From Myxococcales bacterium (GTDB taxonomy: Bacteria > Myxococcota_A > Bradymonadia > Bradymonadales > Bradymonadaceae), in the NCBI GenBank assembly GCA_007119175.1, contig SKQC01000363.1, forward strand, positions 1 through 41,773: a stretch of DNA of 41,773 bases, given 5' to 3'. Of the stretch, positions 18,692-29,360 are shown piece by piece; the stretch's first letter is position 1, and every line of letters begins with the position of its first letter. The position numbers and the translations under genes are program-made. The notes beneath the pieces were generated by a model. It saw only the letters and a program-made list of their open reading frames with translations, was not told the origin of the DNA and did no database searches.

Positions 18692-21364
18692 ATGACAAAT
18701 GAGTCAAAGCGAAAAGCAAGCCTATTTTCCTCTGCAGAGATGTTGCGGAAAAATAGAATCAGCAGCTTGTTGGACAACGTCTTCGTGCAATTCGTGGCGT
18801 TTGCGGCATTCGTGGCTGCCATCGTGGCCATTTTAATCGGGGGAATCGACGACCGCGACCGAGGCGTAGACGAAGCGATGATAGGTCAGGTCGCTCCGTA
18901 TAGCATTGAGGCGAGCCGCGACTTTTCATTTGCCGAAAAGGACGTGGCCACGTCCACCGAGTTGCGAGAGGAAATCGCCCATTCGGTTCCTCCGGTTTAT
19001 GACTGGCAGGAGAGTCTGAGTCCGGCAATTGCGGACAAAGTATCTGCGGCCTTCGCATCGATGCGTCAGATGCTGCGCGAGGAGGCCTATGAGCGTCTTC
19101 ATCAAGAGGACGCCGAGCGCCTTGAGCAGATCGAAGCACAGACCACATCGGAATCGCTGGAGGAGCGGGCATTAATCGATACCCTGTCGTTTGAAGATCG
19201 GATCCGAATCGCCCACCGGGTCCGCACTGAGGGCTTCGACTCCTATCTCGAGGCCCGAATTTCGGACGAGGATTATGAGACCTTTGCACGACAGGGGTTT
19301 CCCGCCGATGCCGAGGACGCACTGCGCTCGATTATCGACGATGTCATGTCCGATCTGATCGTGGCCAGCACCCAGCAGGTAGAACAACAACGCGAACAGG
19401 GAATTTATCTTCGCCGTCTGCGAAACGACCAGGCCCTAATTGAGTACCATATTACCGACCTGGACGGACGCTTTGTCGGATTCGACGAAAGTTCCCAGCT
19501 CGTCGAGGATGCCGCCCACACCCACACCATCGGCATCACCGGCGGCGATCTGCGGCACGCCATCACCGCCACCGCCTCGGCAGTGATCGAACCGAATACG
19601 ACCTATAATGAGGCGAAGACCCTTGAAAAGCGCCAGGCGGCACGCGATTCGGTCTCCGACCAGATCGTGCGGGCCGACTTTCGAGAAGGTCAGGTCATTT
19701 TGGAAGAAGGTCATATCGTCACGGAGCGCGACTTTCGGATCATCGAGGAGATGGCCGAGGGGGAGGACTCGTATCACGCCACCCAGGTGGTCAGTGGCGT
19801 GGCCTTATTCGGCCTGCTTTTGGTGATGATCTTATACGGTTTCGGCCGTCGCAATATCCGGGATTTCCGGCCCGGACCCCGAGATATCGTCTTTATGGGT
19901 ACCACGTTGCTGATCATGCTCCTGATCATGAGGGTGGGAACCACAGTGGGGCATGCCCTGGCAGAACAGCCCGGCGATATACCCATTGAGGCCTGGTATC
20001 TGGTGATTCCCGTGGCCGCCGGAGGGATGCTTATCCGCCTGGTGTTGGATACGGCGTATGCAATCGTCTTCACCATCGTATTTGCCATCCTCGTGGGGGT
20101 GATCGCCGGAAATTCACTGTTTTTTGCCGCCTTTACTATCATGGGGACATTGGTGGGCATTACCACGGTCCAGCAGGTCAAACACCGGATGGCTCTGATG
20201 TGGTCGGGCGTGGCGGTCGGCGGCGTCAACGTAATGGCGATCACCGGCTTTTTGCTCATCCAGGGAGAGCTGTTTTACATGGCGACCTTCGGGCACCTTC
20301 TGCTCGGATTTGGCGGCGGAATCGCCACCGGCTTTTTCATCCTGGCCGTGCTGCCGGTCTTCGAATCGGTATTCGGGTATACCACGGATATTAAATTGCT
20401 GGAGCTGGCAAACCTCAACCAGCCACTTTTGCGAGAATTGATCTTACGGGCGCCCGGCTCCTACCATCACAGCATGATGGTCGGTTCGCTGTGTGAGGCC
20501 GCGGCAGAAGCGATTGAGTGCAACGCCCTTCTCGCCCGTGTCGGTTCTTATTATCACGATATCGGAAAGGCAAAGAACCCGCAGTATTTTGCGGAAAATC
20601 AAAAATCCGGCGAGAATCCCCACGACAAACTCAAGCCAAATATGAGCGCCCTTATCATCAAATCCCACGTCAAAGACGGGGTCGATATGGCGCGGAGACA
20701 TCGATTGCCCAGCGAGATCCAGGATTTTATCGCCCAACACCACGGCACGAGTCTGATCGCCTATTTTTATCACAAGGCAAAAGAGGCCGAAGATCCGGAT
20801 ATTCCGGAGGTCGCAGAGAAGGATTTTCGCTATCCGGGACCAAAACCGCAGACCCGAGAGACGGCGATCTGCCTGCTCGCCGACGGTGTAGAGGCGGCGA
20901 GCCGGGCGATGCCAAAGCCGAGTCCTGCGCGACTGAAAGGACTGGTCCAGACCATGATTAATCGCGCCTTTACCGACGGTCAGCTCGACGAATGCGATTT
21001 GACGCTCAAGGATCTCAACAAGATCGCCAAGGCCTTTACGCGAATATTAACGGGTATCTACCACCAGCGTCCGGAATACCCCGGTGAAAAGAAGAAGCCC
21101 CGTGATACATCGGGAGCCGCCCACCGTCCGCGGTCTGCCGAGGGAGACGATGACGACGACGCCCCCGAATCGGGAAGCCTCGCCGACACCAGCTCCGATG
21201 TGTGGGATATTCAGGACCGCGACGGCACAACCAAAAGTGAGGGAGAAAATGCCGCTCGAGGTCAGCGTAACAGGTCGAGCAACGGAGCATCCAAGGGTCG
21301 AAAATCTGATCGAAACGATCAGAACACGCCTCGCGACGGTTTACCGCGCCTTGGATCTAACTGA
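18692..21364 (+). CDS. pgpH: 7TM-HD (PgpH-like) membrane phosphohydrolase
   Basis: N-terminal TM, extracytoplasmic 7TMR-HDED-like region, seven-TM block, then an HD domain GSYHHSMMVGSLCEAAAEAIECNALLARVGSYYHDIGKAKNPQYFAENQ. ATG (MTNESKRKAS) at 18692; the listed ORF start at 18533 is less likely. Confidence 0.88.
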   Translation: MTNESKRKASLFSSAEMLRKNRISSLLDNVFVQFVAFAAFVAAIVAILIGGIDDRDRGVDEAMIGQVAPYSIEASRDFSFAEKDVATSTELREEIAHSVPPVYDWQESLSPAIADKVSAAFASMRQMLREEAYERLHQEDAERLEQIEAQTTSESLEERALIDTLSFEDRIRIAHRVRTEGFDSYLEARISDEDYETFARQGFPADAEDALRSIIDDVMSDLIVASTQQVEQQREQGIYLRRLRNDQALIEYHITDLDGRFVGFDESSQLVEDAAHTHTIGITGGDLRHAITATASAVIEPNTTYNEAKTLEKRQAARDSVSDQIVRADFREGQVILEEGHIVTERDFRIIEEMAEGEDSYHATQVVSGVALFGLLLVMILYGFGRRNIRDFRPGPRDIVFMGTTLLIMLLIMRVGTTVGHALAEQPGDIPIEAWYLVIPVAAGGMLIRLVLDTAYAIVFTIVFAILVGVIAGNSLFFAAFTIMGTLVGITTVQQVKHRMALMWSGVAVGGVNVMAITGFLLIQGELFYMATFGHLLLGFGGGIATGFFILAVLPVFESVFGYTTDIKLLELANLNQPLLRELILRAPGSYHHSMMVGSLCEAAAEAIECNALLARVGSYYHDIGKAKNPQYFAENQKSGENPHDKLKPNMSALIIKSHVKDGVDMARRHRLPSEIQDFIAQHHGTSLIAYFYHKAKEAEDPDIPEVAEKDFRYPGPKPQTRETAICLLADGVEAASRAMPKPSPARLKGLVQTMINRAFTDGQLDECDLTLKDLNKIAKAFTRILTGIYHQRPEYPGEKKKPRDTSGAAHRPRSAEGDDDDDAPESGSLADTSSDVWDIQDRDGTTKSEGENAARGQRNRSSNGASKGRKSDRNDQNTPRDGLPRLGSN

Positions 21365-21749
21365 TCCCGGCGTCTCCCTGCTATTGACCGATGGGCAGCG
21401 AATACGCCAGCTCAATCGGCAGTGGCGCGACGTCGATTCGTCAACGGATGTGTTGTCCTTTCCTGTCCATTCCCCCGACGCGCTGCCCGACGAGCCCGAT
21501 CATCTCGGCGATATCGCCATTAGCATCTCCGATGCCGAACGGCTCGCCGAATCAAAGACGCACCGTGCGCGGGTTGCCGAGGAACTCGATGTCGATCCGG
21601 ACTCCCTTCAGTGGACGCTGAGCGATGAGGTATCTTTTTTATTCGTCCATGGACTTCTCCATCTGCTGGGCTACGATCACGCCCGGCCCGAGCAAGAATC
21701 GAAGATGCGGGCCATGGAGCAACGCCTGTGGCAATTGCTGAGAGACTGA
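21249..21749 (+). CDS. ybeY: Endoribonuclease YbeY
   Basis: HGLLHLLGYDH (HxxxHxxGxDH) metal-binding motif, DVLSFP and LGDIAISI motifs. Start MPLEVSVTGRA at 21249. Confidence 0.92.
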   Translation: MPLEVSVTGRATEHPRVENLIETIRTRLATVYRALDLTDPGVSLLLTDGQRIRQLNRQWRDVDSSTDVLSFPVHSPDALPDEPDHLGDIAISISDAERLAESKTHRARVAEELDVDPDSLQWTLSDEVSFLFVHGLLHLLGYDHARPEQESKMRAMEQRLWQLLRD

Positions 21750-21755
21750 CATTTC

Positions 21756-22625
21756 ATGGAACACCTCGACGACTACACTGCTGCCTGCCCGAAATGCGAC
21801 CGCAATCGCTATCTCATTGACTGTGATCGCGATTTTACCCGGGCGACGATCTGCGAGGAGTGCTTTGATGAATGCCCGGCCTGTGATGGACAGGAGTACC
21901 AATATGTGCGCGATGAACGGGGTTATGAGATCGCGCAGCAATGTCCGGTGTGCGGAGCACTGAATCGACGGATCCGCGCTTTTAACGAGGCGGCGATTCC
22001 GCGGCGACACCGGGATGCGACGCTGGAGAATTTCAAGACCAGTGCCCCCGGTGACGGCGGCAAAAAAGGAGAGCCGATAGGGAATCTAAATCGGGTTCGT
22101 TTTCGGCTCTATAATTGGGTCAAGGGATTTACCCCCGGTGAGCGGGGATTTTTGCTCCACGGCCACGTCGGAACCGGAAAAACCCATCTTCTGGCGGGCA
22201 CGATCCGACACCTGGCCCTTGAAAAGGGTATCTCGGCGCAATTTGTCGAATTTACTCACCTGTTGAGCGAGTTGCGACAGCAATTCGACCAGGGCCGTGG
22301 TGAGACGAGTATCCTGGCCCCGATCATCGATATCCCGGTATTGGCCATCGACGAGCTGGGAAAGGGCCGAAATACAAACTGGCAGTTGTCGATCATCGAC
22401 GAGATCATCTCTAAGCGCTACAACCGCTCGCTGACCACCCTATTTACGACCAATTACCCGCTGGACGAAGCGAGTTCTCCGTCCGGCGATTCTACCAGTG
22501 GGGACTTTCATCATTCGGCGTCGACGCAGACGCTGGAGCAGCGCGTCGGCGCCCGGGTCTACAGTCGGCTATTTGATATGGCCGACTTCGTGGAAATCGA
22601 AGCCCCGGACTACCGACGGCGCTGA
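21756..22625 (+). CDS. DnaC/IstB-like AAA+ ATPase with N-terminal zinc-ribbon region
   Basis: Walker A GHVGTGKTH, Walker B VLAIDELGKG, sensor-like LFTTNYPLDE. Four CxxC pairs at the N-terminus (CPKC, CEEC, CPAC, CPVC). Confidence 0.82.
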   Translation: MEHLDDYTAACPKCDRNRYLIDCDRDFTRATICEECFDECPACDGQEYQYVRDERGYEIAQQCPVCGALNRRIRAFNEAAIPRRHRDATLENFKTSAPGDGGKKGEPIGNLNRVRFRLYNWVKGFTPGERGFLLHGHVGTGKTHLLAGTIRHLALEKGISAQFVEFTHLLSELRQQFDQGRGETSILAPIIDIPVLAIDELGKGRNTNWQLSIIDEIISKRYNRSLTTLFTTNYPLDEASSPSGDSTSGDFHHSASTQTLEQRVGARVYSRLFDMADFVEIEAPDYRRR

Positions 22626-22639
22626 TCCGTCGATAAGCG

Positions 22640-24043
22640 TCATCCACCCATACACTGCTCGGCAACAAGATGCTCGAAGGGGTGACTCCAGTCAGTGGCG
22701 TCCCCCCCGTCGTCGATGCACATGCCGGCGTCGGCGTCTACGCCCAGGTCGGTGTCCTCCGACTGAAGAGAGAGATGACCGCGCAGGACCTCGACGCCAT
22801 GTTCAGCAAATAAGATTGCGGGGTTATCATCTCCGCCGAGGACGAAGCTAAGAACCTCGTCGTAGGCCCAGTCGTCAAAGCCGTCGTAGGTGTCGGCAAC
22901 GCGGTGAAAGAAGGTGCCGATCTCGAGTTCGATTCCCGGTTCCACCGAAAATTTCAAGTCGTCGTCTTGAAGTTGGAGGACGGCATCGAAGAAGCCGCCA
23001 ATTCCGGAATTGAGATCGATATAGATGACCTCTTCACCGTTTATTGAGATGACGGCCGGGCCATCTCCGAGTCCAACGCCGGTCCATTCAACATATTCGG
23101 AGCCGGGATCGAAGCTTACCTCCGAGGTCAGTCCCGCCAGCTCGACGCCGACGGTTTCCGGCTCCGTGCCGCCGTAGCTGTCATAGGTCTCGAAATGCAG
23201 GGCGAACTCGCCGAGGCTTGCAGCTCCAAACAAGGTCTCGGCGGCCATGTCGACGCCGAAGGCCAGAACTTCGCCGGCGGCTTCAACATCGAGTTCGAAA
23301 GCCTCGTAGCCGTCGACCTCAATCCCCAGGTCCTCATGGATATGCAGGGCGAATTTAGCGACATCGCCGTCGAGGTAATAGCCGAGTTCGACCACTCCTT
23401 CGAGGCGCTCCGGAAAGGTTCCAGGTTCTTCACCGAAAGTGTCGGCCACGTGATTGACGGCGGGCTCGACGTTTTCGAGGATCGTCGTCGCGCTGACTTC
23501 CTCGGGAGAAAACGTAAAGGAGAGAGGATGGATCTCATCGGGTCCGAGTAAAATGTCGAGACTCAGACGATCATCGCCGTTCATGACGGCATGAAGGCGA
23601 ATCTCAAGGGCGTCGACCTCGTAGACGCAGTGGTTGTAGCCAGCATCGTCGAAGAATAGATCGGGGTCGCAGACCACATCGCCCCGGAGCAGATAGGTGA
23701 CGTCGCCGCTGCTCGACGATTCGACATTGTCACTGGTGAAGATATGATCTGCCATCCAGTCCGTCATCTCCTCATAGCCCGCCTCCAGTTCGCCGGAGTC
23801 CGGTGCGTAATAGGAGGCACAATCGACGTCGCCATAAGCACCGCAGTCGCTGACGGCGGCGTAGTCACCGACCATCTGTGAGGACTCCAAAAGCGCCATT
23901 GCGCCTACCATGGCGTCGACGGCGCCCTCAGTACTCTCGGAGATAGTCTGTGCCACCTCGCGGTGATCGGAATCACCGAGACACCCGATCGTCATGCTCG
24001 CTACGAGTAAAACACACCCTATTTTTGTCCACTTGCCGTTCAT
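22640..24043 (-). CDS. Predicted lipoprotein, function unknown (467 aa)
   Basis: MNGKWTKIGCVLLVASMTIGC|LGDS lipobox; long single open frame with beta-rich composition. Confidence 0.8.
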   Translation of the reverse strand: MNGKWTKIGCVLLVASMTIGCLGDSDHREVAQTISESTEGAVDAMVGAMALLESSQMVGDYAAVSDCGAYGDVDCASYYAPDSGELEAGYEEMTDWMADHIFTSDNVESSSSGDVTYLLRGDVVCDPDLFFDDAGYNHCVYEVDALEIRLHAVMNGDDRLSLDILLGPDEIHPLSFTFSPEEVSATTILENVEPAVNHVADTFGEEPGTFPERLEGVVELGYYLDGDVAKFALHIHEDLGIEVDGYEAFELDVEAAGEVLAFGVDMAAETLFGAASLGEFALHFETYDSYGGTEPETVGVELAGLTSEVSFDPGSEYVEWTGVGLGDGPAVISINGEEVIYIDLNSGIGGFFDAVLQLQDDDLKFSVEPGIELEIGTFFHRVADTYDGFDDWAYDEVLSFVLGGDDNPAILFAEHGVEVLRGHLSLQSEDTDLGVDADAGMCIDDGGDATDWSHPFEHLVAEQCMGG

Positions 24044-24291
24044 TTAAACCTCCATCTTCGTCAATTTCATTCGAGTTTACGCTGTCGACTATTCCGGACT
24101 ATGAATTCCATTATCCTGGGGCCCATCGGTCATGCATGGACTATTCCAACGCCCTCTCCCGGTCCATATCATCTCGAAACAGCGACCGATTGGTGTAATT
24201 GCACACCAGGAGTGCCGTATCATCTCGCCACAGAGACGAGCGCCGCGGCCACAAAATTCATTCGCCTCCGCCGGGCTTCGGAAAAGACAGC

Positions 24292-26187
24292 TCAACTGGC
24301 TTTTAGGTGCACCAGAAGTGCAGAAATGGCGGCCGGTGTCACTCCGGAGACCCGCGATGCCTGACCGACGTTTTCAGGACGCACATCGTCGAGCTTTTCT
24401 CGGACCTCGTGTGACAGGCCATGGACTGCCGAGTAATCGAGGGCCGTGGGAATTCGCTTTGCTTCCATCTCCCGATGACGAGCGACCTGCTCGCGCTGGC
24501 GTTCGATATAGCCCTCGTATTGAACTTGAATTTCGATGGCTTCCTTTTCCTCGTCGTTCAACCCATCGAGTTCGAGGCCCGGCGCCACATGAGCAGCCAT
24601 CGGCAGCAATGCGTCGATGTCGACGTTCTGGCGTCGCAACAGTGCTTCGAGGGTCATTCCATTTCCGAGGCCGCCAATTCCAGCGTCTTGAGCGACCCGG
24701 AGGTTATCCTTAGAGGCCCCGACCATCGTGTCTTTAAGCGCTTTTCGCGTCGTCTCGATGGCCTCCCGTTTTTTGCGGAATTGCCGGTAGTGGTCCTCGG
24801 AGATCAGACCTAGCTGATAGCCGTGTTCCGACAGGCGCCAGTCGGCGTTGTCTTCGCGCAACAACAAGCGGTATTCGGCGCGGCTGGTAAACATCCGATA
24901 GGGCTCATCGACGCCGCTGGTCACGAGATCGTCGATAAGTACACCGATATAGGCCTCGTCGCGGCCGAGTACGAATGGATCGTCATCGCTGAGCTTCATC
25001 GAGGCGTTGACGCCGGCCATCAGTCCCTGGGCGGCCGCCTCTTCGTAGCCCGACGTTCCGTTGATCTGTCCTGCCAGATACAGGCCGTCGACGCCGCGCA
25101 ATTCCAGAGAGTGGTCGAGCTGGATGGGGTCGACGAAGTCATATTCGACGGCGTAGCCGGCGCGGATAATCTCCGCATTCTCCAGGCCGGGAATGGTCTT
25201 GAGAAAGTCGATTTGAACGTCGAGGGGCAGACTGGTCGACAGGCCATTGGGATAGACCTCGACGGTATCTAGGCCCTGTGGCTCTAAAAATACCTGGTGT
25301 TGGTCCTTGTCCGGAAAGCGGACCACCTTGTCCTCAAGGCTCGGGCAATATCGCGGCCCGATGCCCTCGATGACGCCGGTAAACATTGGGGATCGGTCGG
25401 TGGCCTCGCGGATCACGTCGTGGGTCTTTTCGTTGGTATGAGTGATAAAACAATCGACCTGCTCCATCATGGGCGGCTCGTGATAAAAGCTGAACCGGCG
25501 CGGCGGATCGTCGTGACGCTGGCGCTCCAGGCTATCCCAGTCGATGGTGCGGGCGTCGAGTCGAGGGCAGGTGCCCGTCTTAAGACGTCCCATCTTGAGA
25601 TTCAGGTCAGCCAGCGTCTCCGAGAGACCGTAGGAGGCTTTGTCGCCGGCTCGTCCGGCTTCGAAATTATCCAGTCCCACATGGCATAATCCGCGAAGAA
25701 ACGTCCCGGTGGTCACCACGACGGCGTCGGCCTCGTATAAAACGCCCAGTTTGGAGACCACGCCCTGCACAATCCATTCGCCATCGCGCCTTGAGATCTG
25801 GAGATCTTCGACGCTTCCCTGCTTGATATCGAGATTATCGGTATTCATCAGCGTCCACTGCATATGCCTGCGGTAGGCCCGCATATCGCATTGAGCACGC
25901 CGGGATCGAACGGCCGGTCCTTTGCTCTGGTTGAGGCGCTTATAGTGAATCGACGCCGCGTCGGCGACCAGCCCCATTACCCCGCCGAGGGCGTCGATTT
26001 CCCGGGCCAGGTGTCCCTTGGCGACGCCACCGATGGCCGGATTACAGCTCATATGGCCGATGGTATCGATATTCATCGTAATGAGGAGCGTTTGATGGCC
26101 ACGGCGGGCCAATGCGCTCGCGGCCTCACATCCGGCATGACCTCCACCGATCACGATGGCTTCGTAGGTTTTGGGGTTTTTCAACAT
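24292..26187 (-). CDS. mnmG: tRNA uridine-5-carboxymethylaminomethyl modification enzyme MnmG (GidA)
   Basis: [80 protein letters not shown]-terminal [17 protein letters not shown]. Confidence 0.97.
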   Translation of the reverse strand: MLKNPKTYEAIVIGGGHAGCEAASALARRGHQTLLITMNIDTIGHMSCNPAIGGVAKGHLAREIDALGGVMGLVADAASIHYKRLNQSKGPAVRSRRAQCDMRAYRRHMQWTLMNTDNLDIKQGSVEDLQISRRDGEWIVQGVVSKLGVLYEADAVVVTTGTFLRGLCHVGLDNFEAGRAGDKASYGLSETLADLNLKMGRLKTGTCPRLDARTIDWDSLERQRHDDPPRRFSFYHEPPMMEQVDCFITHTNEKTHDVIREATDRSPMFTGVIEGIGPRYCPSLEDKVVRFPDKDQHQVFLEPQGLDTVEVYPNGLSTSLPLDVQIDFLKTIPGLENAEIIRAGYAVEYDFVDPIQLDHSLELRGVDGLYLAGQINGTSGYEEAAAQGLMAGVNASMKLSDDDPFVLGRDEAYIGVLIDDLVTSGVDEPYRMFTSRAEYRLLLREDNADWRLSEHGYQLGLISEDHYRQFRKKREAIETTRKALKDTMVGASKDNLRVAQDAGIGGLGNGMTLEALLRRQNVDIDALLPMAAHVAPGLELDGLNDEEKEAIEIQVQYEGYIERQREQVARHREMEAKRIPTALDYSAVHGLSHEVREKLDDVRPENVGQASRVSGVTPAAISALLVHLKAS

Positions 26188-26371
26188 TAGAACGGCTCCT
26201 GATTGCACGGACACTGGGCTCGACGGCGAATGGTAACGAGGTTGCGCAAAAGATCCAGCTCGACGTGGACAATGCCTGCGGCACTCAACTAACTTGGAGC
26301 TCTCCGCCCCCCTTCACCGGGGCAAAGCCAGATGGCCGGTTAATGAAATCGCAACAGCGCAACCATATTTT

Positions 26372-28420
26372 ATGGATCTTCAACTCGATCTGCTGAACCC
26401 ACAACAACGAGAGGCCGTCGAGCACTTCGGCGGCCCTCTTTTGATCCTGGCGGGAGCCGGAAGCGGAAAAACCCGCGTGATCACCCACCGCATCGGCTAT
26501 CTAATCAAAAAGGGAATTGCCCCCGGAGATATTCTGGCGGTCAGTTTTACAAATAAGGCCGCCGACGAGATGCGCGAACGGGTCGCCGGATTAACCGGCG
26601 CTGATGTGGCATCTAAGGTCTATCTGTCGACCTTTCACAGCCTGGGAGCCGACATTCTGCGGCGCGACATCGAACACCTCGGTTATAAACGCCCCTATAC
26701 AATTTTAGATCAGGCCGACCAGTTGTCGGTGGTCAAAGACGGGATCGACGAGTTGAATCTCGATCCGGAACAGGTCGACCCCCGCCGGATTCTCAGTCTA
26801 ATAAGTCGGGCGAAGATGGGATTTTGTGAGCCCGAAGAGCTCGAGGAGCTGCAATTCGATCCGATGACGCCCTTCGCTCAGCGTGTCTTCGAGCGTTACA
26901 AAAGCGCCCTGCGCGGCTTGAACGCCGTCGATTTCGACGATCTGATCTGCTTGCCCGTCCAACTTTTTCAACAAAATGCCGACGTTCGCAAGTGGTGGGC
27001 CGAGCGCTTCCACTTTGTGATGGTCGACGAGTACCAGGACACCAATCAAACTCAATTGCTCTTTCTCGACGAGTTGGTCCGCGATCACGAAAATATCTGC
27101 GTCGTCGGTGATGACGACCAATCAATTTATGGATTCCGCGGTGCGGTCGCCGAAAATATCCTGGAATTCGAGCATCGCTTCGCCGATACGCGAGTGATTA
27201 AATTGGAGCAAAATTACCGCTCGACGAATCATATCCTCAAGGCGGCAAATACACTGATTGCCCACAACCGGGTGCGCAAGGATAAGGAGTTGTGGAGTGC
27301 TCAGGGCGATGGCGATCCGCTTCGCTGGGTCCATTGTGCCGACGACCGCGAAGAGGCGGAGTATGTGGCCGCCGAAATCGAGCGATTGAAATTCAATCGG
27401 GGCTTAAATTATCGGGATTTTGCCATCCTGTATCGGGTCAACCCGCAGGCTCGGCCATTTGAAGAGGCCCTCCGCGCATTTCGCGTGCCCTATACCATCG
27501 TCGGGGGCACGGAGTTTTTCGACCGCAAGGAGGTCAAGGACTTCGTGGCCTACCTAAAGGCGTGCTTAAATCCGAATGACGAGATCAACCTGCGGCGCAT
27601 CGTCAATGTGCCGCCCCGAGGCATCGGCCCAACGCTGCTGGAGCGAATCAGCGATTACGCCCTGGAGCAAAAATTGCCGTTCTTCGACGCACTGAGCAAT
27701 GTCGCCGAAGATCCGTCATTGATCCATCGCCTGGGGCCGACGGCCGGAGGCCATCTGGCCGAATTGGTGGAAACTCTGTTGCTATTTCGAGCGCGCTTTG
27801 CCGCTGCCAGAGAAGAGGGAACGCCACTCTCGGAGGTGGGACGGGCATTTCTAAAGCGCATTGGTCTTTTGGAGCACCTTCGAAATATCGAGAAAAACCC
27901 GCGGCGCGCGCGTCGGCGGATTACTAATGTGGAAGACGTATTGGGAAGCATCGCTCATTTCGAGGAACAGGAAGGAGGCACGCTTCGCGGCTATCTGGAG
28001 CGTATTTCACTTGACCGTTCCTATGAGGCGGAGGACGAGACGGACAAACAGGGAGTGCGCCTGCTGACCGTCCACTCCTCGAAGGGACTGGAGTTTCCCG
28101 TCGTCTTTTTCGTGGGCATGGAGGAGGGTTATATGCCCCATCACCGCAGCGCAGACAGTGAGGAGGGGATCTCAGAGGAACGACGGCTGGCCTACGTGGG
28201 AATTACGCGGGCAAAGCAGACCCTCTGTTTGACCTCAGCAGGCGAGCGCAGCCGTTACGGAAAAACGCATGAAAGGGAGCCGAGCCGATTTCTGGAGGAG
28301 ATTCCACCGGAATTGTTGAAGTCGGCCGACGCATCGGGAAGTCCCTCGCTCAAAGCAAAGAAAGAAGATCAGAACGAGAAATATCTCTCGGCACTCAAAT
28401 CGGCGATTTTCGAGGACTAG
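26372..28420 (+). CDS. UvrD/PcrA-type superfamily 1 DNA helicase
   Basis: LNPQQREAV, ILAGAGSGKTRVITHRIGYL, VDEYQDTNQTQ, VVGDDDQSIYGFRGA, LEQNYRSTNHIL, LLTVHSSKGLEFPVVFFVGMEEG, RRLAYVGITRAK. Confidence 0.96.
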   Translation: MDLQLDLLNPQQREAVEHFGGPLLILAGAGSGKTRVITHRIGYLIKKGIAPGDILAVSFTNKAADEMRERVAGLTGADVASKVYLSTFHSLGADILRRDIEHLGYKRPYTILDQADQLSVVKDGIDELNLDPEQVDPRRILSLISRAKMGFCEPEELEELQFDPMTPFAQRVFERYKSALRGLNAVDFDDLICLPVQLFQQNADVRKWWAERFHFVMVDEYQDTNQTQLLFLDELVRDHENICVVGDDDQSIYGFRGAVAENILEFEHRFADTRVIKLEQNYRSTNHILKAANTLIAHNRVRKDKELWSAQGDGDPLRWVHCADDREEAEYVAAEIERLKFNRGLNYRDFAILYRVNPQARPFEEALRAFRVPYTIVGGTEFFDRKEVKDFVAYLKACLNPNDEINLRRIVNVPPRGIGPTLLERISDYALEQKLPFFDALSNVAEDPSLIHRLGPTAGGHLAELVETLLLFRARFAAAREEGTPLSEVGRAFLKRIGLLEHLRNIEKNPRRARRRITNVEDVLGSIAHFEEQEGGTLRGYLERISLDRSYEAEDETDKQGVRLLTVHSSKGLEFPVVFFVGMEEGYMPHHRSADSEEGISEERRLAYVGITRAKQTLCLTSAGERSRYGKTHEREPSRFLEEIPPELLKSADASGSPSLKAKKEDQNEKYLSALKSAIFED

Positions 28421-28448
28421 CCCTCATTTAGAAGATTTCACACAAAAT

Positions 28449-28484
28449 AAGCCCCCGAATCCAGGCCTGGGTTCGGGGGCTTTT
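28449..28484. terminator. Rho-independent terminator (probably bidirectional)
   Basis: AAGCCCCCGAA...TTCGGGGGCTT stem with a TTTTA tail, between the convergent helicase and Bax-inhibitor genes. Confidence 0.85.
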
Positions 28485-28508
28485 ATAATGGTCGGAATCG
28501 GGCGGTGT

Positions 28509-29360
28509 TCAGCCGTCAAATCCGAGGATCATAAAGATATACCAGAAGAGCATTCCGATGGAGCTAAACAGCGCCAGAGATGCGCCGACATGGTGCTCCG
28601 TCGGGTAGTGATGCAGAATATTCGACGTCTGATAGACGATGATCGCGGCGCAAAAGCCGACCATGGCGACGGCAAATCCAAGGCCCAGGGTAAATCCGAA
28701 GAGGACGCCGCCGGCGATGGCTCCCAGGGCGAGAATGCCCATGACCATCAGCCCAGTGCGCAGAATCGAGAAGTCCTGCTTGGTGATGAAGACGACCGCC
28801 GTCAGCCCTCCGAAGGTCACCAGGGTCAACAAAAGTGCCTGAATGAGCACACTGGAGTCGACTCCGTATTCAGGGGTAAATGCTCCGGATACAAGCATTA
28901 GATAACTGAAAATGACGGCATACGCTCCGACACCGACGAGAAGCCCGATATATTGGAGGGCTTTGGAGTCCACCCGGTGAGCCATCCAGTCGCCGAGGAA
29001 ACTAAAGCCGATAAAAAGCCCCAGGATAATGAGCCAATTCGCGCTGACCATATAGGTCATCACGGGTTCAAAAAACGGGGAGAACATAAAGAGAGCCATC
29101 ATGGCGACACATAAGAATATAGTGCCAGTCAGCCATGCGTAGGTGCGTCGGATAAAGGCCATTCGCTCTTCCGATACGGCGTTGGCCGCGGCGACGTCAC
29201 CGGGACCGAGAGCGGAGCGGCCAGTACCTTTCTTCCGTCCTCGTTTTTGACGCGGCTGTCGCGGCTGCTGCCAGTCGCCGCCGTCGGGCTGCCCTTGTCG
29301 ATTTCCCCAGGGATCTCCCTGCGGCTGGCCACCAGGTCGTTGATTGTGATCCATCGTCAT
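28509..29360 (-). CDS. Bax inhibitor-1/YccA family membrane protein
   Basis: Multi-TM protein with FIRRTYAWLTGTIFLCVAMMALFMF... and YGVDSSVLIQALLLTLVTFGGLTAVVFITKQDFS; Gln/Gly/Pro-rich N-terminal tail. Confidence 0.85.
   Translation of the reverse strand: MTMDHNQRPGGQPQGDPWGNRQGQPDGGDWQQPRQPRQKRGRKKGTGRSALGPGDVAAANAVSEERMAFIRRTYAWLTGTIFLCVAMMALFMFSPFFEPVMTYMVSANWLIILGLFIGFSFLGDWMAHRVDSKALQYIGLLVGVGAYAVIFSYLMLVSGAFTPEYGVDSSVLIQALLLTLVTFGGLTAVVFITKQDFSILRTGLMVMGILALGAIAGGVLFGFTLGLGFAVAMVGFCAAIIVYQTSNILHHYPTEHHVGASLALFSSIGMLFWYIFMILGFDG

Noticed and set aside
18199-18702. 167-aa ORF and other small ORFs upstream of pgpH
   Set aside because: Composition is Arg/Cys/Ser-rich with no motif and it overlaps the likely pgpH leader; no coding support.
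24044-24291. Intergenic region between the orphan lipoprotein and mnmG as a possible tRNA or ncRNA
   Set aside because: No cloverleaf, T-loop (GTTCRANNC) context or strong hairpin with T-tract was found by eye.
24292-28420. mnmG and UvrD-type helicase as part of a novel defence island
   Set aside because: Both are standard housekeeping genes with canonical motifs, and no nuclease, toxin or other defence partner is adjacent.
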